NCBI GenBank assembly: GCA_003762615.1
Contig: RIAZ01000002.1
Coordinates: 1 to 64,000, forward strand
Source: Muribaculaceae bacterium Isolate-037 (Harlan)
GTDB taxonomy: Bacteria > Bacteroidota > Bacteroidia > Bacteroidales > Muribaculaceae
Length of the DNA stretch: 64,000 bases
Direction: 5' to 3'
Shown here: one piece after another, positions 25,472 through 35,190 of the stretch
How positions within the stretch are numbered: the stretch's first letter is position 1
Layout of the letters: every line of letters begins with the position of its first letter
The notes under the pieces: model-generated
What the model was told of the DNA's origin: nothing
Seen by the model: the letters and a program-made list of their open reading frames with translations, nothing else
Databases searched by the model: none
Program-made: the position numbers and the translations under genes

Positions 25472-27649
25472 ATGAAGACATCTGATGAAAATATTGTCAT
25501 ATCGCATCTATTCCAAAAAACGGATAATGCTGATTGGGTTATTCAGTCGAATGATAATCATGCAGAGGGTGTGGCTGATTTGGCTGCCGACTTTTGCAGT
25601 TGCTTCGGATTCTCAAATTGGGGTCGTCTTTTGGGTCTCATGCACGACAGGGGGAAGGAGAGTGTGGATTTCCAAAGATATATCCGTGTAAAATCCGGAT
25701 ATGATACTCATGCCGGGATATGGAAGGATAAAAGTCATAGCCATTTGGGGGCAAAACTTTTGTGGGATAAATATAGAGGACTCGGAACGATTCTTGCAAA
25801 TTGCATTGCGGGTCATCATCGTGGACTTTATGACCTTAATGAATTGGAATTAAAGATGGAAACTCCTTATCCTAATGGGTTGAATAACTCGCTTCCATCT
25901 GTAAATATAGAGCGTCCGAGATTTTCCATGGTAAAGTTGGATATACCTCACCTGACCCGTATGCTTTTCTCTTCATTGGTTGATGCCGATTATCTTGACA
26001 CGGAGCGTTTCATGGATCCCTCCGCTTTTAATAAAAGAGGGGATTTCGATGATCTTGCAACTCTTAAATCAAGGCTTGAAAAATATATTGAGAAATTTAA
26101 GGAAGCTCCATCATCTCCCTTGAATGAGCTGCGTAGTAAAATTCAGGAATATTGTCTGTCTGCATCATCTCAATCTCCCGGCTTCTTTAATTTGGCTGTG
26201 CCTACCGGTGGTGGAAAGACTATCGCATCCATGATATGGGCTATCAATCATGCCCTGAAACATGGAAAAAGACGTATAATCTTAGGCATACCGTTTACGA
26301 GTATCATTACTCAGACTGCCCAGACATTCCGGGAAATTTTTGGTGAGAAGAACGTAATAGAGCATCATAGTGCAATTGCCGAACAGAATATCTCACGGGA
26401 GAATAAATTGGCTACCGAAAATTGGGATGCCCCGATAATCGTTACTACAAATGTACAGTTGTTTGAATCCGTATTCTCAAATTGTCCGTCAGATTGCAGG
26501 AAACTACATTCTGTCTGCGATAGCGTTGTGATTCTGGATGAGGTTCAATCCTTACCGCTGACTTTACTGCAACCCATTGTGGATTCTATGCGTTCGTATG
26601 CGAAAATGTTTGGTGTATCTTTCCTGTTCTGTACCGCAAGCCAGCCTATTCTCGACGGTAATAACAAGGGGTTGGGCACAGCATACTTTAAAGGTTTATC
26701 AGATGACCAGATACGTTCGTTGATCCCATCTGATTTCTCGTTGCATGATAAGCTGCGTAGGGTAGAGATTAAGATATCGAAAGATAATGAAACGATAGAG
26801 GATATATCCCGTCGGATTTCTTCTGAAAAGAAAGCTCTCTGTATTGTCAACACAAGAAGAATTGCAAACCTCATATTCCGTAATCTGCCGGACGACTGTA
26901 AGAAAATACATCTTTCAAAGATGATGTGTCCGCTTCATCTCAGAACCAAGATCAATGAGATGAAACGAATCTTGAAAGATACCCCTGACTGCGGATTGAG
27001 AGTGGTATCCACCCAATTGATTGAGGCTAGGGTTGACATTGATTTCCCGGTGGTGTTCCGACAGCTATCCGGATTGGATTCAATACTTCAGGCTGCCGGA
27101 AGATGCAATCGTGAAGGGAATCTGGAATCAGGTAAAACTTTTGTATTCCAATTGGAAGGTGAAAGAACTCCCGGATTAATTGGAATAGGTATTGATTCTA
27201 TGCGCCAAATGATTTCATGTTATCCGGATTCGGATTGGTTTGCTCCAGAGACAATGTATCAATATTATAAGATATTGTATTCCAAGACAAATACTTTTGA
27301 TAAAAACGATATTACCGGAATGTCGATACGTGATGATATTTCATACGAGGTAATATCCCAAAATTTTCATCTTATAGATAACGATGGAATTCCAGTTATT
27401 ATAAATTATGGAGAATCTCCAAAGTTGATTGATAAGTTAAAACGATTTGGACCCTCTCGAATGCTTAACCGGCAACTCGGTCAGTATAGTGTAAATATAG
27501 GAAAATATTTATTTGATCGTATGCTTAAGGAAGGTCTTATCACAGAGCCTGTCAAAGGATTTTACTATATTCCATTGAAAGATCAATATGATGAAGAGAC
27601 TGGATTGAAAGTGGATAATGAATATCTTGAACAAATTTTTACAATCTAA
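25472..27649 (+). CDS. cas3: Cas3 helicase-nuclease, type I-C
   Basis: Shreds target DNA after Cascade binding. An N-terminal HD nuclease domain (H30; MHDRGK with H58-D59; later AGHHRG) is fused to an SF2 helicase: Walker A PTGGGKT at 244-250, DEVQ at 356-359 with the DExH-type acidic pair, and motif VI QAAGRCNREG. At 725 aa it is a normal-length HD-helicase Cas3. It is the first gene of the I-C operon, 15 bp ahead of cas5, about 128 bp after the -7 box. Confidence 0.97.
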   Translation: MKTSDENIVISHLFQKTDNADWVIQSNDNHAEGVADLAADFCSCFGFSNWGRLLGLMHDRGKESVDFQRYIRVKSGYDTHAGIWKDKSHSHLGAKLLWDKYRGLGTILANCIAGHHRGLYDLNELELKMETPYPNGLNNSLPSVNIERPRFSMVKLDIPHLTRMLFSSLVDADYLDTERFMDPSAFNKRGDFDDLATLKSRLEKYIEKFKEAPSSPLNELRSKIQEYCLSASSQSPGFFNLAVPTGGGKTIASMIWAINHALKHGKRRIILGIPFTSIITQTAQTFREIFGEKNVIEHHSAIAEQNISRENKLATENWDAPIIVTTNVQLFESVFSNCPSDCRKLHSVCDSVVILDEVQSLPLTLLQPIVDSMRSYAKMFGVSFLFCTASQPILDGNNKGLGTAYFKGLSDDQIRSLIPSDFSLHDKLRRVEIKISKDNETIEDISRRISSEKKALCIVNTRRIANLIFRNLPDDCKKIHLSKMMCPLHLRTKINEMKRILKDTPDCGLRVVSTQLIEARVDIDFPVVFRQLSGLDSILQAAGRCNREGNLESGKTFVFQLEGERTPGLIGIGIDSMRQMISCYPDSDWFAPETMYQYYKILYSKTNTFDKNDITGMSIRDDISYEVISQNFHLIDNDGIPVIINYGESPKLIDKLKRFGPSRMLNRQLGQYSVNIGKYLFDRMLKEGLITEPVKGFYYIPLKDQYDEETGLKVDNEYLEQIFTI

Positions 27650-27663
27650 AATATTATAATATA

Positions 27664-28347
27664 ATGATATATATAGATAAGGAATATGGACTTGAGGTGT
27701 GGGGCGATCTTGCGTGCTTCACTCGCCCCGAGTTGAAAGTTGAGAGGGTGAGTTATGACGTAATAACCCCCTCTGCGGCACGCAACATTTTCCAATCAAT
27801 ATTTTGGAAACCGGCAATACAATGGAGAATCACGCGTATTGAAGTGCTTAATCCGATAAAGCATTTCTCAATCAGACGGAATGAAGTCGGTGCCATCGGT
27901 GGTGGAAAGGCTGATGCCCCACCAATAATCGCTGCTGATAAACGTCAGCAGAAAAACAGTCTGATGCTGCGTGATGTCCGTTACAGGATCTATGCCGTAA
28001 TGGAGTACGTTCCGGTAAGGGATCGTAAAGGTGAGCATAAGCATGCTCCGGATGCAAATGAGAATCCTGCCAAATATCAATCCATGTTTGAACGGAGAGC
28101 GTCAAAGGGGCAATGCTTCAATATGCCGTATCTCGGCACGAGGGAATGTTCTGCGTATTTTAGTCTTCTCCCTGACAATAGTAAAAATGGGGAGGATTTA
28201 CTTCAGGAATCAATCGACTTCGGCATAATGCTTTATGACCTTGATTTCTCCAATCCATCCAACATCATTCCGATGTTTTATCGTGCAAAAATGAATAATG
28301 GTGTCATTGAGGTGCCACCAATCACAAGTAATGAGATTTTGAGATGA
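27664..28347 (+). CDS. cas5c: Cas5c (Cas5d), pre-crRNA-processing Cascade subunit
   Basis: Type I-C Cas5 cuts the repeat hairpin and stays on the crRNA 5' handle, taking the role Cas6 has elsewhere; no cas6 is found here, as expected. The N-terminus matches the family (GLEVWGDLACFTRPELKVERVSYDVITPSAARNI is split here as the strand LEVWGDLACFTRPE and helix ITPSAARNI). IQWRITRIEVLNPIKH follows. The 227-aa length is usual. It overlaps cas8c by 4 bp (ATGA). Confidence 0.95.
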   Translation: MIYIDKEYGLEVWGDLACFTRPELKVERVSYDVITPSAARNIFQSIFWKPAIQWRITRIEVLNPIKHFSIRRNEVGAIGGGKADAPPIIAADKRQQKNSLMLRDVRYRIYAVMEYVPVRDRKGEHKHAPDANENPAKYQSMFERRASKGQCFNMPYLGTRECSAYFSLLPDNSKNGEDLLQESIDFGIMLYDLDFSNPSNIIPMFYRAKMNNGVIEVPPITSNEILR

Positions 28348-30050
28348 TTCTGAAAGCATTATACGATTATTATCAAAGTCAATCGGAATCACTTCCGTCA
28401 TTCGGCTCTGAATTTAAAGAGATCGAATATGTCATAGTGATTGATGAGAAGGGTGAGTTCAAACGTTTTGAATCCAAGCGGATAGATAAGAGACGTTGTG
28501 CCCAATTCATTGTTGCTAAAGCTGTAGGTCGCACAAGTGGGGCTAAAAGCAATATATTATGGGACAACGGTAAATATGTACTTGGACTTGAAGATAGTCA
28601 TACGGAGTATAATAATCTGTTTATCGAGAAAATAAAGGAGGTTGCTGTTCATAACCCTGACGACATATCGATAAATGGCATGCTCTCATTCTACGATAGG
28701 TCAAAGGAAAGTAGGGTAGTGGCATTTGAAAAGGATCCTCTCTTTGCAGAAATAAAAGGGAATTTAGGTGCTAATTTCGCCTTCCAGTTGGAGGGGGATG
28801 ATGTGCTGATTGCAGAGAAGAGGTATCTATTTACCCCTCTTGTGGAGATTTCTGACGATACAGCCCCGACAGGTGTTTGCCTTATAACGGGAGAGAAGGG
28901 ACCGCTTGTGCGTCTCACGTCGGCTACTCCGATAGCCGGGTGTACTTCGACGGCTGCACTCGTAGGAATGCAGATTAATTCAGGATATGACTCGTATGGC
29001 AAGGAGCAGGCATACAATGCTCCGATATCTGTTAAGGCTGAGTTTGCATATACCTCCGCCCTTAAGAAATTGCTTGACAAGGAATCTAAAAATAAGGTAA
29101 AGATTGGTAGCCGTACATATATATTTTGGGGTAAATCTGAATCAAATAAATCATTGCAGTCGACAGAAAAGGATAATTCAATCGACGAAGATGATGACCC
29201 GAATGAGAAAGTGGGGAGGGTTTCAAAATTATTCAAAGGTATATGGTCGGGAGAAATAAAAACTCCTTTGACCGATAACTTTTATATTTTGTCGCTTGCT
29301 CCGAATACAGGACGAATATCTGTTGTCAACTGGAGTACTCGGACCTTGAATGATTTTGCCGATAAAATATTGGAGCATTTCAAAGATATGGAGATTGTCA
29401 GAAATTTTGATTTGGACAAACCATACGTCGGTATATATCCAATTCTGGAAACGGCTGCTATTGGTGGAAAAATTTCTAATTTACCGCAAAATCTATCGGA
29501 TGCGTTGCTCGATTCCGTCATCAATGGCACACCATATCCCGTTAGATTGTACGCAAGCGTATTGGATAGAATCCGTGCTGATCTACCTAAGCATTATGTT
29601 TATCCGGTACGTGCTGCCATATTAAAGGCATATCTTAATAGAAAATATAAAAATAATAAAAATATGGAAAAAATAACCATCATGCTCGACAAGACATATA
29701 ATAATATTGGCTATCTATGTGGACGTCTTGCGGCTGTATTGCAAAAATTTCAGGAAGATGCGGATGGTACTTCAATCCGTACTAAATACCTTTGTGCTGC
29801 CTCCATAACGCCATCGGTAGTATTCCCTGACATGATTAGATTGTATCTACATTATAGTGAAAAACTATCTAATGAAAAATTAAGAAGATATTATGAGAAG
29901 ATTGTTTGGGAGATATATAACCAAATAATTCCGACCGGATTCCCAACTAAACTTGATTTTGAAGATCAGGGTAGATTCTTTATTGGATATTACCATCAAA
30001 GAATTGATCTATTCACAAAAAAGGAAGATAAAACAGTAAAAACAGAATAA
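28344..30050 (+). CDS. cas8c: Cas8c, large Cascade subunit of type I-C (Csd1)
   Basis: The large subunit recognises the PAM and contributes an internally translated small subunit in type I-C. Family landmarks are MILKALYDYYQ at the start, SGAKSNILWDNGKYVLG, CLITGEKGPLVRL, FWGKSE and NFYILSLAPNTGRISV in the middle, and a helical C-terminal third. Length 568 aa is normal. An internal start for the Cas11c product is expected around the last 120-130 residues; a candidate ATG lies at about 29664 (MEKITIMLDKTYNNI), which is inference. Confidence 0.93.
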   Translation: MILKALYDYYQSQSESLPSFGSEFKEIEYVIVIDEKGEFKRFESKRIDKRRCAQFIVAKAVGRTSGAKSNILWDNGKYVLGLEDSHTEYNNLFIEKIKEVAVHNPDDISINGMLSFYDRSKESRVVAFEKDPLFAEIKGNLGANFAFQLEGDDVLIAEKRYLFTPLVEISDDTAPTGVCLITGEKGPLVRLTSATPIAGCTSTAALVGMQINSGYDSYGKEQAYNAPISVKAEFAYTSALKKLLDKESKNKVKIGSRTYIFWGKSESNKSLQSTEKDNSIDEDDDPNEKVGRVSKLFKGIWSGEIKTPLTDNFYILSLAPNTGRISVVNWSTRTLNDFADKILEHFKDMEIVRNFDLDKPYVGIYPILETAAIGGKISNLPQNLSDALLDSVINGTPYPVRLYASVLDRIRADLPKHYVYPVRAAILKAYLNRKYKNNKNMEKITIMLDKTYNNIGYLCGRLAAVLQKFQEDADGTSIRTKYLCAASITPSVVFPDMIRLYLHYSEKLSNEKLRRYYEKIVWEIYNQIIPTGFPTKLDFEDQGRFFIGYYHQRIDLFTKKEDKTVKTE

Positions 30051-30053
30051 AAA

Positions 30054-30899
30054 ATGGAAACTCTAAAAAGAAGAATTGATTTCATCTACATGTTTGACGT
30101 GCAGGATGGAAATCCTAATGGTGATCCTGATGCCGGCAATCTACCTCGTGTGGATTTTGAAACAGATAAAGGATTGGTGACCGACGTCTGTATTAAAAGA
30201 AAGATACGCAACTATGTGGATGTCGTTAAGTCGGGCATTGAGGGATATGATATTTTTATACGGGAAGGTGCTGTCCTTAATACTGTCGTTGATAAAATTT
30301 ATGAGACTCCTGCCGTAAAAAATGCGGATAAGAATCAGAAGAAAGTATCTGTAAAAAATGCGTTGTGTGAGAAATATTATGATATTCGCACATTCGGAGC
30401 AGTGATTGCTTCAAAGGAGAAACAAGGACAGGTGAGAGGTCCGGTTCAACTTACATTTGCCCGTTCTGTTGATTCGGTCAGGGTATATGACCATACAATC
30501 ACTTGTATGTCCGTTACGAAAGCGGATAAAGAGAAAGAGCATTCCATGGGTCGTAAGGCTACCGTGCCATACGGACTATACGTAGCACACGGCTTCATAT
30601 CTGCAAATCTTGCCAAGCAGACGGGATTCTCTGAAGAGGATTTGGAATTGTTCTGGAATGCCCTTGAAAATATGTTTGATCTTGACCGTTCTGCGGCAAG
30701 GGGGCTAATGGCTGCACGCAAACTTATAATATTTGAGCATGAAACTGAACTTGGCAATGCACGAGCCGATAAATTGTTTGACACGGTGACGGTCAGCAAG
30801 AAGAATGAAGTGACAATTCCGAGAAGTTTCCTTGACTACGATGTGACCATTGACCGTTCCGCCCTGCCGGAGGGTGTAAAGGTGTATGAGCGCATCTGA
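30054..30899 (+). CDS. cas7c: Cas7c, Cascade backbone subunit (Csd2)
   Basis: Forms the helical backbone on the crRNA. The signature N-terminus is FIYMFDVQDGNPNGDPDAGNLP, given here as MFDVQDGNPNGDP, with later CIKRKIRNYV, FGAVIASKEKQGQVRGP, and MAARKLIIFEHETELG near the end. Length 281 aa is normal. It follows cas8c with a 3-bp gap. It is the last intact gene of the operon. Confidence 0.96.
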   Translation: METLKRRIDFIYMFDVQDGNPNGDPDAGNLPRVDFETDKGLVTDVCIKRKIRNYVDVVKSGIEGYDIFIREGAVLNTVVDKIYETPAVKNADKNQKKVSVKNALCEKYYDIRTFGAVIASKEKQGQVRGPVQLTFARSVDSVRVYDHTITCMSVTKADKEKEHSMGRKATVPYGLYVAHGFISANLAKQTGFSEEDLELFWNALENMFDLDRSAARGLMAARKLIIFEHETELGNARADKLFDTVTVSKKNEVTIPRSFLDYDVTIDRSALPEGVKVYERI

Positions 30900-30939
30900 T
30901 ATTTCACTGGATCAAACTCATCCTGAATTATTGTAAAAC

Positions 30940-31305
30940 ATGTATTCAGAGGAAGAATTATTACCATTGTCCGGGATACAACACTTCGTGTTTTGTCCCA
31001 GACAATGGGCTCTTATCCATTTCTTAATCACGTATGATGTTGAGACTACGACCACTGAAGGACAACGTAGACTCACAAAAGTAGCAAAATGTTGTAAGAA
31101 CTATGGACAGCGTGTTCAGAATTCAGTTTTTGAATGTTTGCTTACTGAAAAAGATTTAATAACCCTTCGTTCGGCACTATCCTCTATAATAAATAAAGAG
31201 ACTGATTCCATAAGAATATATCGTTTGGGGAACTATTACAAGACGAAAATAGAACAGATTGGAAAAGAAACATCATTTGATATTGAAGGAACTCTAATCA
31301 TATAA
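30940..31305 (+). pseudogene. cas4/cas2 chimera left by loss of cas1
   Basis: Residues 1-28 (MYSEEELLPLSGIQHF, then VFCPRQWALIHF) are the start of a type I-C Cas4, including the first Cys of its Fe-S/nuclease fold. From residue 29 the sequence (LITYDVETTTTEGQRRL, then KNYGQRVQNSVFECLL and a C-terminal SFDIEGTLII) is a nearly complete type I-C Cas2, joined in frame within its first beta strand. The rest of cas4, all of cas1 and the cas2 start are gone. The frame is open, so a 121-aa chimera may be made, but adaptation by this system should be dead. It is 40 bp after cas7c. Confidence 0.88.
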
Positions 31306-31528
31306 AGACGTTTGATCATATAAGATATCTAAGCAACTTTAATTACTTTTAGTAATAAGATAAGTTGCGAACCAATAGCATTTCAAAAAACTCAATGTTT
31401 CCGCACTTATTGAAAATCAGCCAATAATCAATAATATTGAAAAATATATTTAAAATTTGTAATAAAATTATTAACTTCGCATATTATATCACTTAACTCA
31501 TTAATTATCAAAAATCCCAACAAGGTAG
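31306..31528 (+). promoter_or_regulatory. Leader of the I-C array
   Basis: An AT-rich stretch between the cas4/cas2 chimera and the first repeat. It holds a hairpin with GCAACTT/AAGTTGC outer arms and AATTACT/AGTAAT inner arms (about 31334-31369), plus a weak -7-like TAACTTCG at about 31474. No gene is seen. Confidence 0.5.
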
Positions 31529-31693
31529 GTCGCACCCCGCGTGGGTGCGTGAATTGAAACATCCCACGTCAGACCGAATTGCTGCACAAGTGTGGTCGCA
31601 CCCCGCGTGGGTGCGTGAATTGAAACGGCATAGAAATCCCGACTGGCGCAGTTGACAACCAGTCGCACCCCGCGTGGGTGCGTGAATTGAAAC
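31529..31693 (+). CRISPR. Type I-C array, three repeats and two spacers
   Basis: Identical 32-bp repeats start GTCGCACCCC and end GAATTGAAAC, at 31529-31560, 31595-31626 and 31662-31693, with spacers of 34 bp (31561-31594) and 35 bp (31627-31661). The stem is CGCACCC/GGGTGCG. Repeat type and position after cas7c and cas4/cas2 fit I-C. The third repeat is followed by about 33 nt that could be a further spacer without a closing repeat. The very short array agrees with lost adaptation. Confidence 0.95.
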
Positions 31694-31927
31694 CAGTTGT
31701 TGAGGTTGCCGTCGTTGAGGTTCTGTTTTTTTATCTTTCGTTGGTTGGTGGGTTGTTTCTCTTGTCCCTTTTGGGATTATGGGCTTTGGTCTATGGGATT
31801 TTGAGGGATGGCGGCTTATCGAACCTTTGGTCCGATCACTTAACTTGACACAAAAAAACTTTGGCTGAGGTTTTGTCGGTGCGTTTTTAGCGGTTATGGA
31901 TGAATTTGAGGATGAGACGAAAGAAAT

Positions 31928-31959
31928 TTGTTGGGATGTCGGATTTTTCGTAACTTTGT
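31928..31959 (+). promoter_or_regulatory. Promoter of the GH51 gene
   Basis: TTTG (31928-31931), 20-bp spacer, TAACTTTG (31952-31959). Full consensus match. It rules out the upstream in-frame TTG at 31928 as a start codon. 31694-31927 otherwise shows nothing I can identify. Confidence 0.85.
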
Positions 31960-32002
31960 ATGCGGACTGTTGTCTGGTCCGGTTTTATTTAATATCTTCA
32001 TC

Positions 32003-34480
32003 ATGAAAAAATCTTTGTTTGCCGGTATATTTGGTCTGGCGGCTCTTTGTGCCGGAGCTACTGATCTCTTTTTCTATTCTCCCGAAAATGGCAACGGGGG
32101 ATTACGTTTCGCTGTCAGTGATGACGGTAAGAATTGGCGCAGCATCGGTAATGGCTTTGACTTCGTGAGGTCTGATTTCGGATCTTGGGGGAGCGGCAAG
32201 AAGATGTGGTCGCCGCAATTGTTCCCCACATCTTCCGGTTGGTCGTGTCTCTTCCGTGTGAATCCGGAGGGTACTGCAATAGGTTGGGCGCAGTCACCTG
32301 ATCTTATCAACTGGAAACCTCAGGAGTATATGCTTGCTGCCGATACCGCTAAACTCACTTTCCGCTCGAATGTGGGTTTCGTGCCGTCGGTGATAGATCT
32401 CGATGGGAAGAAGGTGTCTGGTTTCTCAATGAAGACTGATGAGAAGACTGTTAAGTCGCTTGAAGACCATGCGGCGGAGAGAGGTAGACTTGCTGCCCTT
32501 TATTCCGAACATTGCGATAAGGATGGGGAACGTTTTGCCGGACTGCAACCGCTGAAGGCGAGTGTGACAGCTTCCGGAGACTCTAAGGAGATCAGTCCGC
32601 TGCTGATGGGTATCTTCTTTGAGGATATAAATTATGCTGCTGACGGTGGTTTGTATGCCGAACTGGTGCAGAACCGCGATTTTGAGTATGCACCGGGTGA
32701 GAACGGGCATGAGAAGAATTGGGGACCGAAGTATGCATGGAATGTGGAGGGGGATAAGATTGATTTCTCCATATCCACTGATGAACCGCTGCATCCCAAT
32801 AATCCGCATTACGCACGTCTTGACGTGAAAGGTGGTATCGCCACGATGATTAATAATGGCGGCAATGCTTTTGTCAATTCCGGTTTTGACGGGATAACTG
32901 TGAAGAGGGGTGAGCCGTATCGTTTCCGCATGAAGGCACGCAGCAGCAAGAAGATGCCGATGGAGATCGCGCTTGTGTCGGATCATGGCAGGAAGATTGC
33001 TTCCGGCAAACTTACGGTTAAGCAGTCAAAGGATTGGCAGGATTATGAGCTTATTATAAATCCGGATGAACATTGTGCTAACGCCACGTTGAGAATCGTG
33101 CCTAAGAATACGGGGGTGCTTGACCTCGATATGGTCAGCCTTTTCCCGATGAATACGTTTAAGGGGCGTGAGAATGGACTGCGTGCGGATCTTGCGCAGA
33201 CGCTTGCCGACCTGAAACCGCGTTTCGTGAGGTTCCCAGGCGGATGCGTTGCGCATGGCAATGGTCTTGACAATATGTACGACTGGAAAGGCTCGATCGG
33301 TAAACTGGAGGAGAGGAAACCGTTGTCAAACCTCTGGGGTTATCATCAGACCCGTGGTCTTGGCTATCATGAATATTTCCAGTTCTGCGAGGATATAGGC
33401 GCAGAGCCGTTGCCGGTGGTGGCAGCCGCGGTGCCTTGCCAAAATTCATGGAACAAATCGCAATACAGCCATGATGCCATCACGGAACATGGTCAGCAGG
33501 GTGGTCTGCCGATGGATATGCTCGACGGTTACATTCAGGATATACTCGACCTTATAGAGTATGCCAACGGTCCGGCTTCATCGGAATGGGGTGCGAAACG
33601 TGCCGCAGCGGGTCATCCGGAGCCTTTCAATCTTAAATATATCGGTATCGGCAACGAGGATATGATCACGTCAGTATTCAAGGAGCGTTTCAACAAGATA
33701 AATGCTGCCGTGAAGAAGGCTCATCCGGAGATCACGGTCATCGGCACTGTCGGTCCGTTCTATGAGGGTGCCGACTATGAGGAGGGTTGGCGTCTTGCCC
33801 GCGAACAGAAGGTGGATATGGTAGACGAGCATTATTACGTGGATCCCGCATGGCTGATATATAATCAGGATTATTATGATGACTACGACCGCAACGGCAC
33901 GAAGGTGTATCTCGGCGAGTGGGCGGCTCATCTCCCCGGACGTCCTTCGAATATGGAGACAGCCTTGGCTGAGGCTCTTTATCTGACGTCGGTGGAGCGC
34001 AACGGTGATGTGGTGACAATGAGTTCATACGCTCCGCTCCTTGCGAAGGATAACCATACCCAATGGAAACCTGACCTCATCTATTTCAATAATAGTGAGA
34101 TTCGTCCGACTACTGATTACGAGACAATGCGCCTGTATGGTGAGAATGCCGGTAATAAATATCTCGACACAAAACTTAATGTAGAGACAGATAACGATAA
34201 GGCAAAGGCAAGAATCGGTGCGTCAGTTGTGAAGGATGATGCAAGCGGCGACATAATCGTCAAGCTGGTCAACATGCTTCCGGTAGAGACTACAATGGTG
34301 GTTGACCTGAAGAAGTTCTATCCAGAGGGACAGAAGGAGATAAATTCTGTGCGTACAGTGATGAGCGGTAAGCCTGCGGATGAGAAGGCATCTGTAAAGA
34401 CCGACCGCGTGACGCTGGCATCTCCATTCTTCACCATGCCTTTGGCTCCATATTCCTTTACTGTGCTTAGGCTGAAATGA
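32003..34480 (+). CDS. Secreted alpha-L-arabinofuranosidase, GH51 family
   Basis: Releases arabinose from plant polysaccharides. At 825 aa it has a signal peptide (MKKSLFAGIFGLAALCAGA), then an N-terminal segment (about 22-150) with beta-propeller features of GH43-like enzymes (FFYSPENGNGGLRFAVSDDG, MWSPQLF) that is too short for a full propeller. The GH51 part starts with LLMGIFFEDINYAADGGLYAE and carries a carbohydrate-binding-like insert at about 290-390. The acid/base Glu is in GIGNEDM and the nucleophile is probably VYLGEWAAH. The start at 32003 follows from the promoter at 31928-31959. It is a single gene, not in a visible SusC/SusD locus. Confidence 0.92.
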   Translation: MKKSLFAGIFGLAALCAGATDLFFYSPENGNGGLRFAVSDDGKNWRSIGNGFDFVRSDFGSWGSGKKMWSPQLFPTSSGWSCLFRVNPEGTAIGWAQSPDLINWKPQEYMLAADTAKLTFRSNVGFVPSVIDLDGKKVSGFSMKTDEKTVKSLEDHAAERGRLAALYSEHCDKDGERFAGLQPLKASVTASGDSKEISPLLMGIFFEDINYAADGGLYAELVQNRDFEYAPGENGHEKNWGPKYAWNVEGDKIDFSISTDEPLHPNNPHYARLDVKGGIATMINNGGNAFVNSGFDGITVKRGEPYRFRMKARSSKKMPMEIALVSDHGRKIASGKLTVKQSKDWQDYELIINPDEHCANATLRIVPKNTGVLDLDMVSLFPMNTFKGRENGLRADLAQTLADLKPRFVRFPGGCVAHGNGLDNMYDWKGSIGKLEERKPLSNLWGYHQTRGLGYHEYFQFCEDIGAEPLPVVAAAVPCQNSWNKSQYSHDAITEHGQQGGLPMDMLDGYIQDILDLIEYANGPASSEWGAKRAAAGHPEPFNLKYIGIGNEDMITSVFKERFNKINAAVKKAHPEITVIGTVGPFYEGADYEEGWRLAREQKVDMVDEHYYVDPAWLIYNQDYYDDYDRNGTKVYLGEWAAHLPGRPSNMETALAEALYLTSVERNGDVVTMSSYAPLLAKDNHTQWKPDLIYFNNSEIRPTTDYETMRLYGENAGNKYLDTKLNVETDNDKAKARIGASVVKDDASGDIIVKLVNMLPVETTMVVDLKKFYPEGQKEINSVRTVMSGKPADEKASVKTDRVTLASPFFTMPLAPYSFTVLRLK

Positions 34481-34517
34481 TATAATCTGCTGAGAAGACA
34501 GCGGATTGGATAATAAG

Positions 34518-34564
34518 AGCGGCTCACGCGGAAGATTCCCGTCAGTGAGCCGCTATTTTATTTT
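34518..34564 (+). terminator. Terminator after the GH51 gene
   Basis: AGCGGCTCAC (34518-34527) pairs with GTGAGCCGCT (34545-34554), followed by ATTTTATTTT. Confidence 0.85.
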
Positions 34565-34624
34565 AGGCGATCTCTGTAGTTGGTGATCTTTGTAGTAATG
34601 TAGTCTTTGCCTTTGGAGTTCGGT

Positions 34625-35053
34625 TTATGCGAGATTCCTGTGCAATGCCTTTCCGCAGTAGTTGTAAAGGTTATTGTCGTTGCCGAGCAGGTCGTCCGCC
34701 AGACGGGTCGCAAACGGGAGATAGCGTAGCAGGCGGAAGGAGAGTATGTCCGCCTCCTCCACGGTCAGTACGGATGTGGCAAGGGAGTGGGCTTTTTCAT
34801 AATCTATCTCTTCCGCAGGATATAGATAGCATGCCAGCAGACGCGATTCCCTTACGTTTGTGTCATTCCAGAGAGTGTCAGCAAGCCCGACAGATTTGTC
34901 ATATCTGCGTGCAATCTCAGCAAGCTGAGGGAGCTGGAGACCGAAGATTATGCCGTAGGGCATACCCGCTTTCCGGAGGGTGTCGGATACGATTCCGTTT
35001 CTGAACGCCAGAAAGGAATGTTTGATTTCCTTGATATTCTCAGATGTAGTCAT
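34625..35053 (-). CDS. AlkD-like HEAT-repeat protein, short
   Basis: A 142-aa all-helical protein resembling the first part of DNA alkylation repair (AlkD) HEAT-repeat proteins: helix pairs KHSFLAFRNGIVSDTLRK, QLPQLAEIARRY, LADTLWNDTNVRESRLLAC. Full AlkD is over 200 aa, so this is either a small Bacteroidales subgroup or a shortened copy. The DNA-repair role is inferred from the family; active-site residues cannot be confirmed. It is alone on the minus strand. Confidence 0.6.
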   Translation of the reverse strand: MTTSENIKEIKHSFLAFRNGIVSDTLRKAGMPYGIIFGLQLPQLAEIARRYDKSVGLADTLWNDTNVRESRLLACYLYPAEEIDYEKAHSLATSVLTVEEADILSFRLLRYLPFATRLADDLLGNDNNLYNYCGKALHRNLA

Positions 35054-35121
35054 TTATTATGTTTTCAGATGTGTGGATTATGCAAAAAATATATGCGTTG
35101 AAGATGCAAAAATAGTTATAG

Positions 35122-35153
35122 TTGGTGGATGTTCAAAATATTTTATAAATTTG
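35122..35153 (+). promoter_or_regulatory. Promoter of the DEDDh exonuclease gene
   Basis: TTG (35122-35124), 21-bp spacer, TAAATTTG (35146-35153), 38 bp before the ATG. Confidence 0.75.
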
Positions 35154-35190
35154 TAGCGTAAATGGAAAATAGTCTTTTGAAATTACTCTT

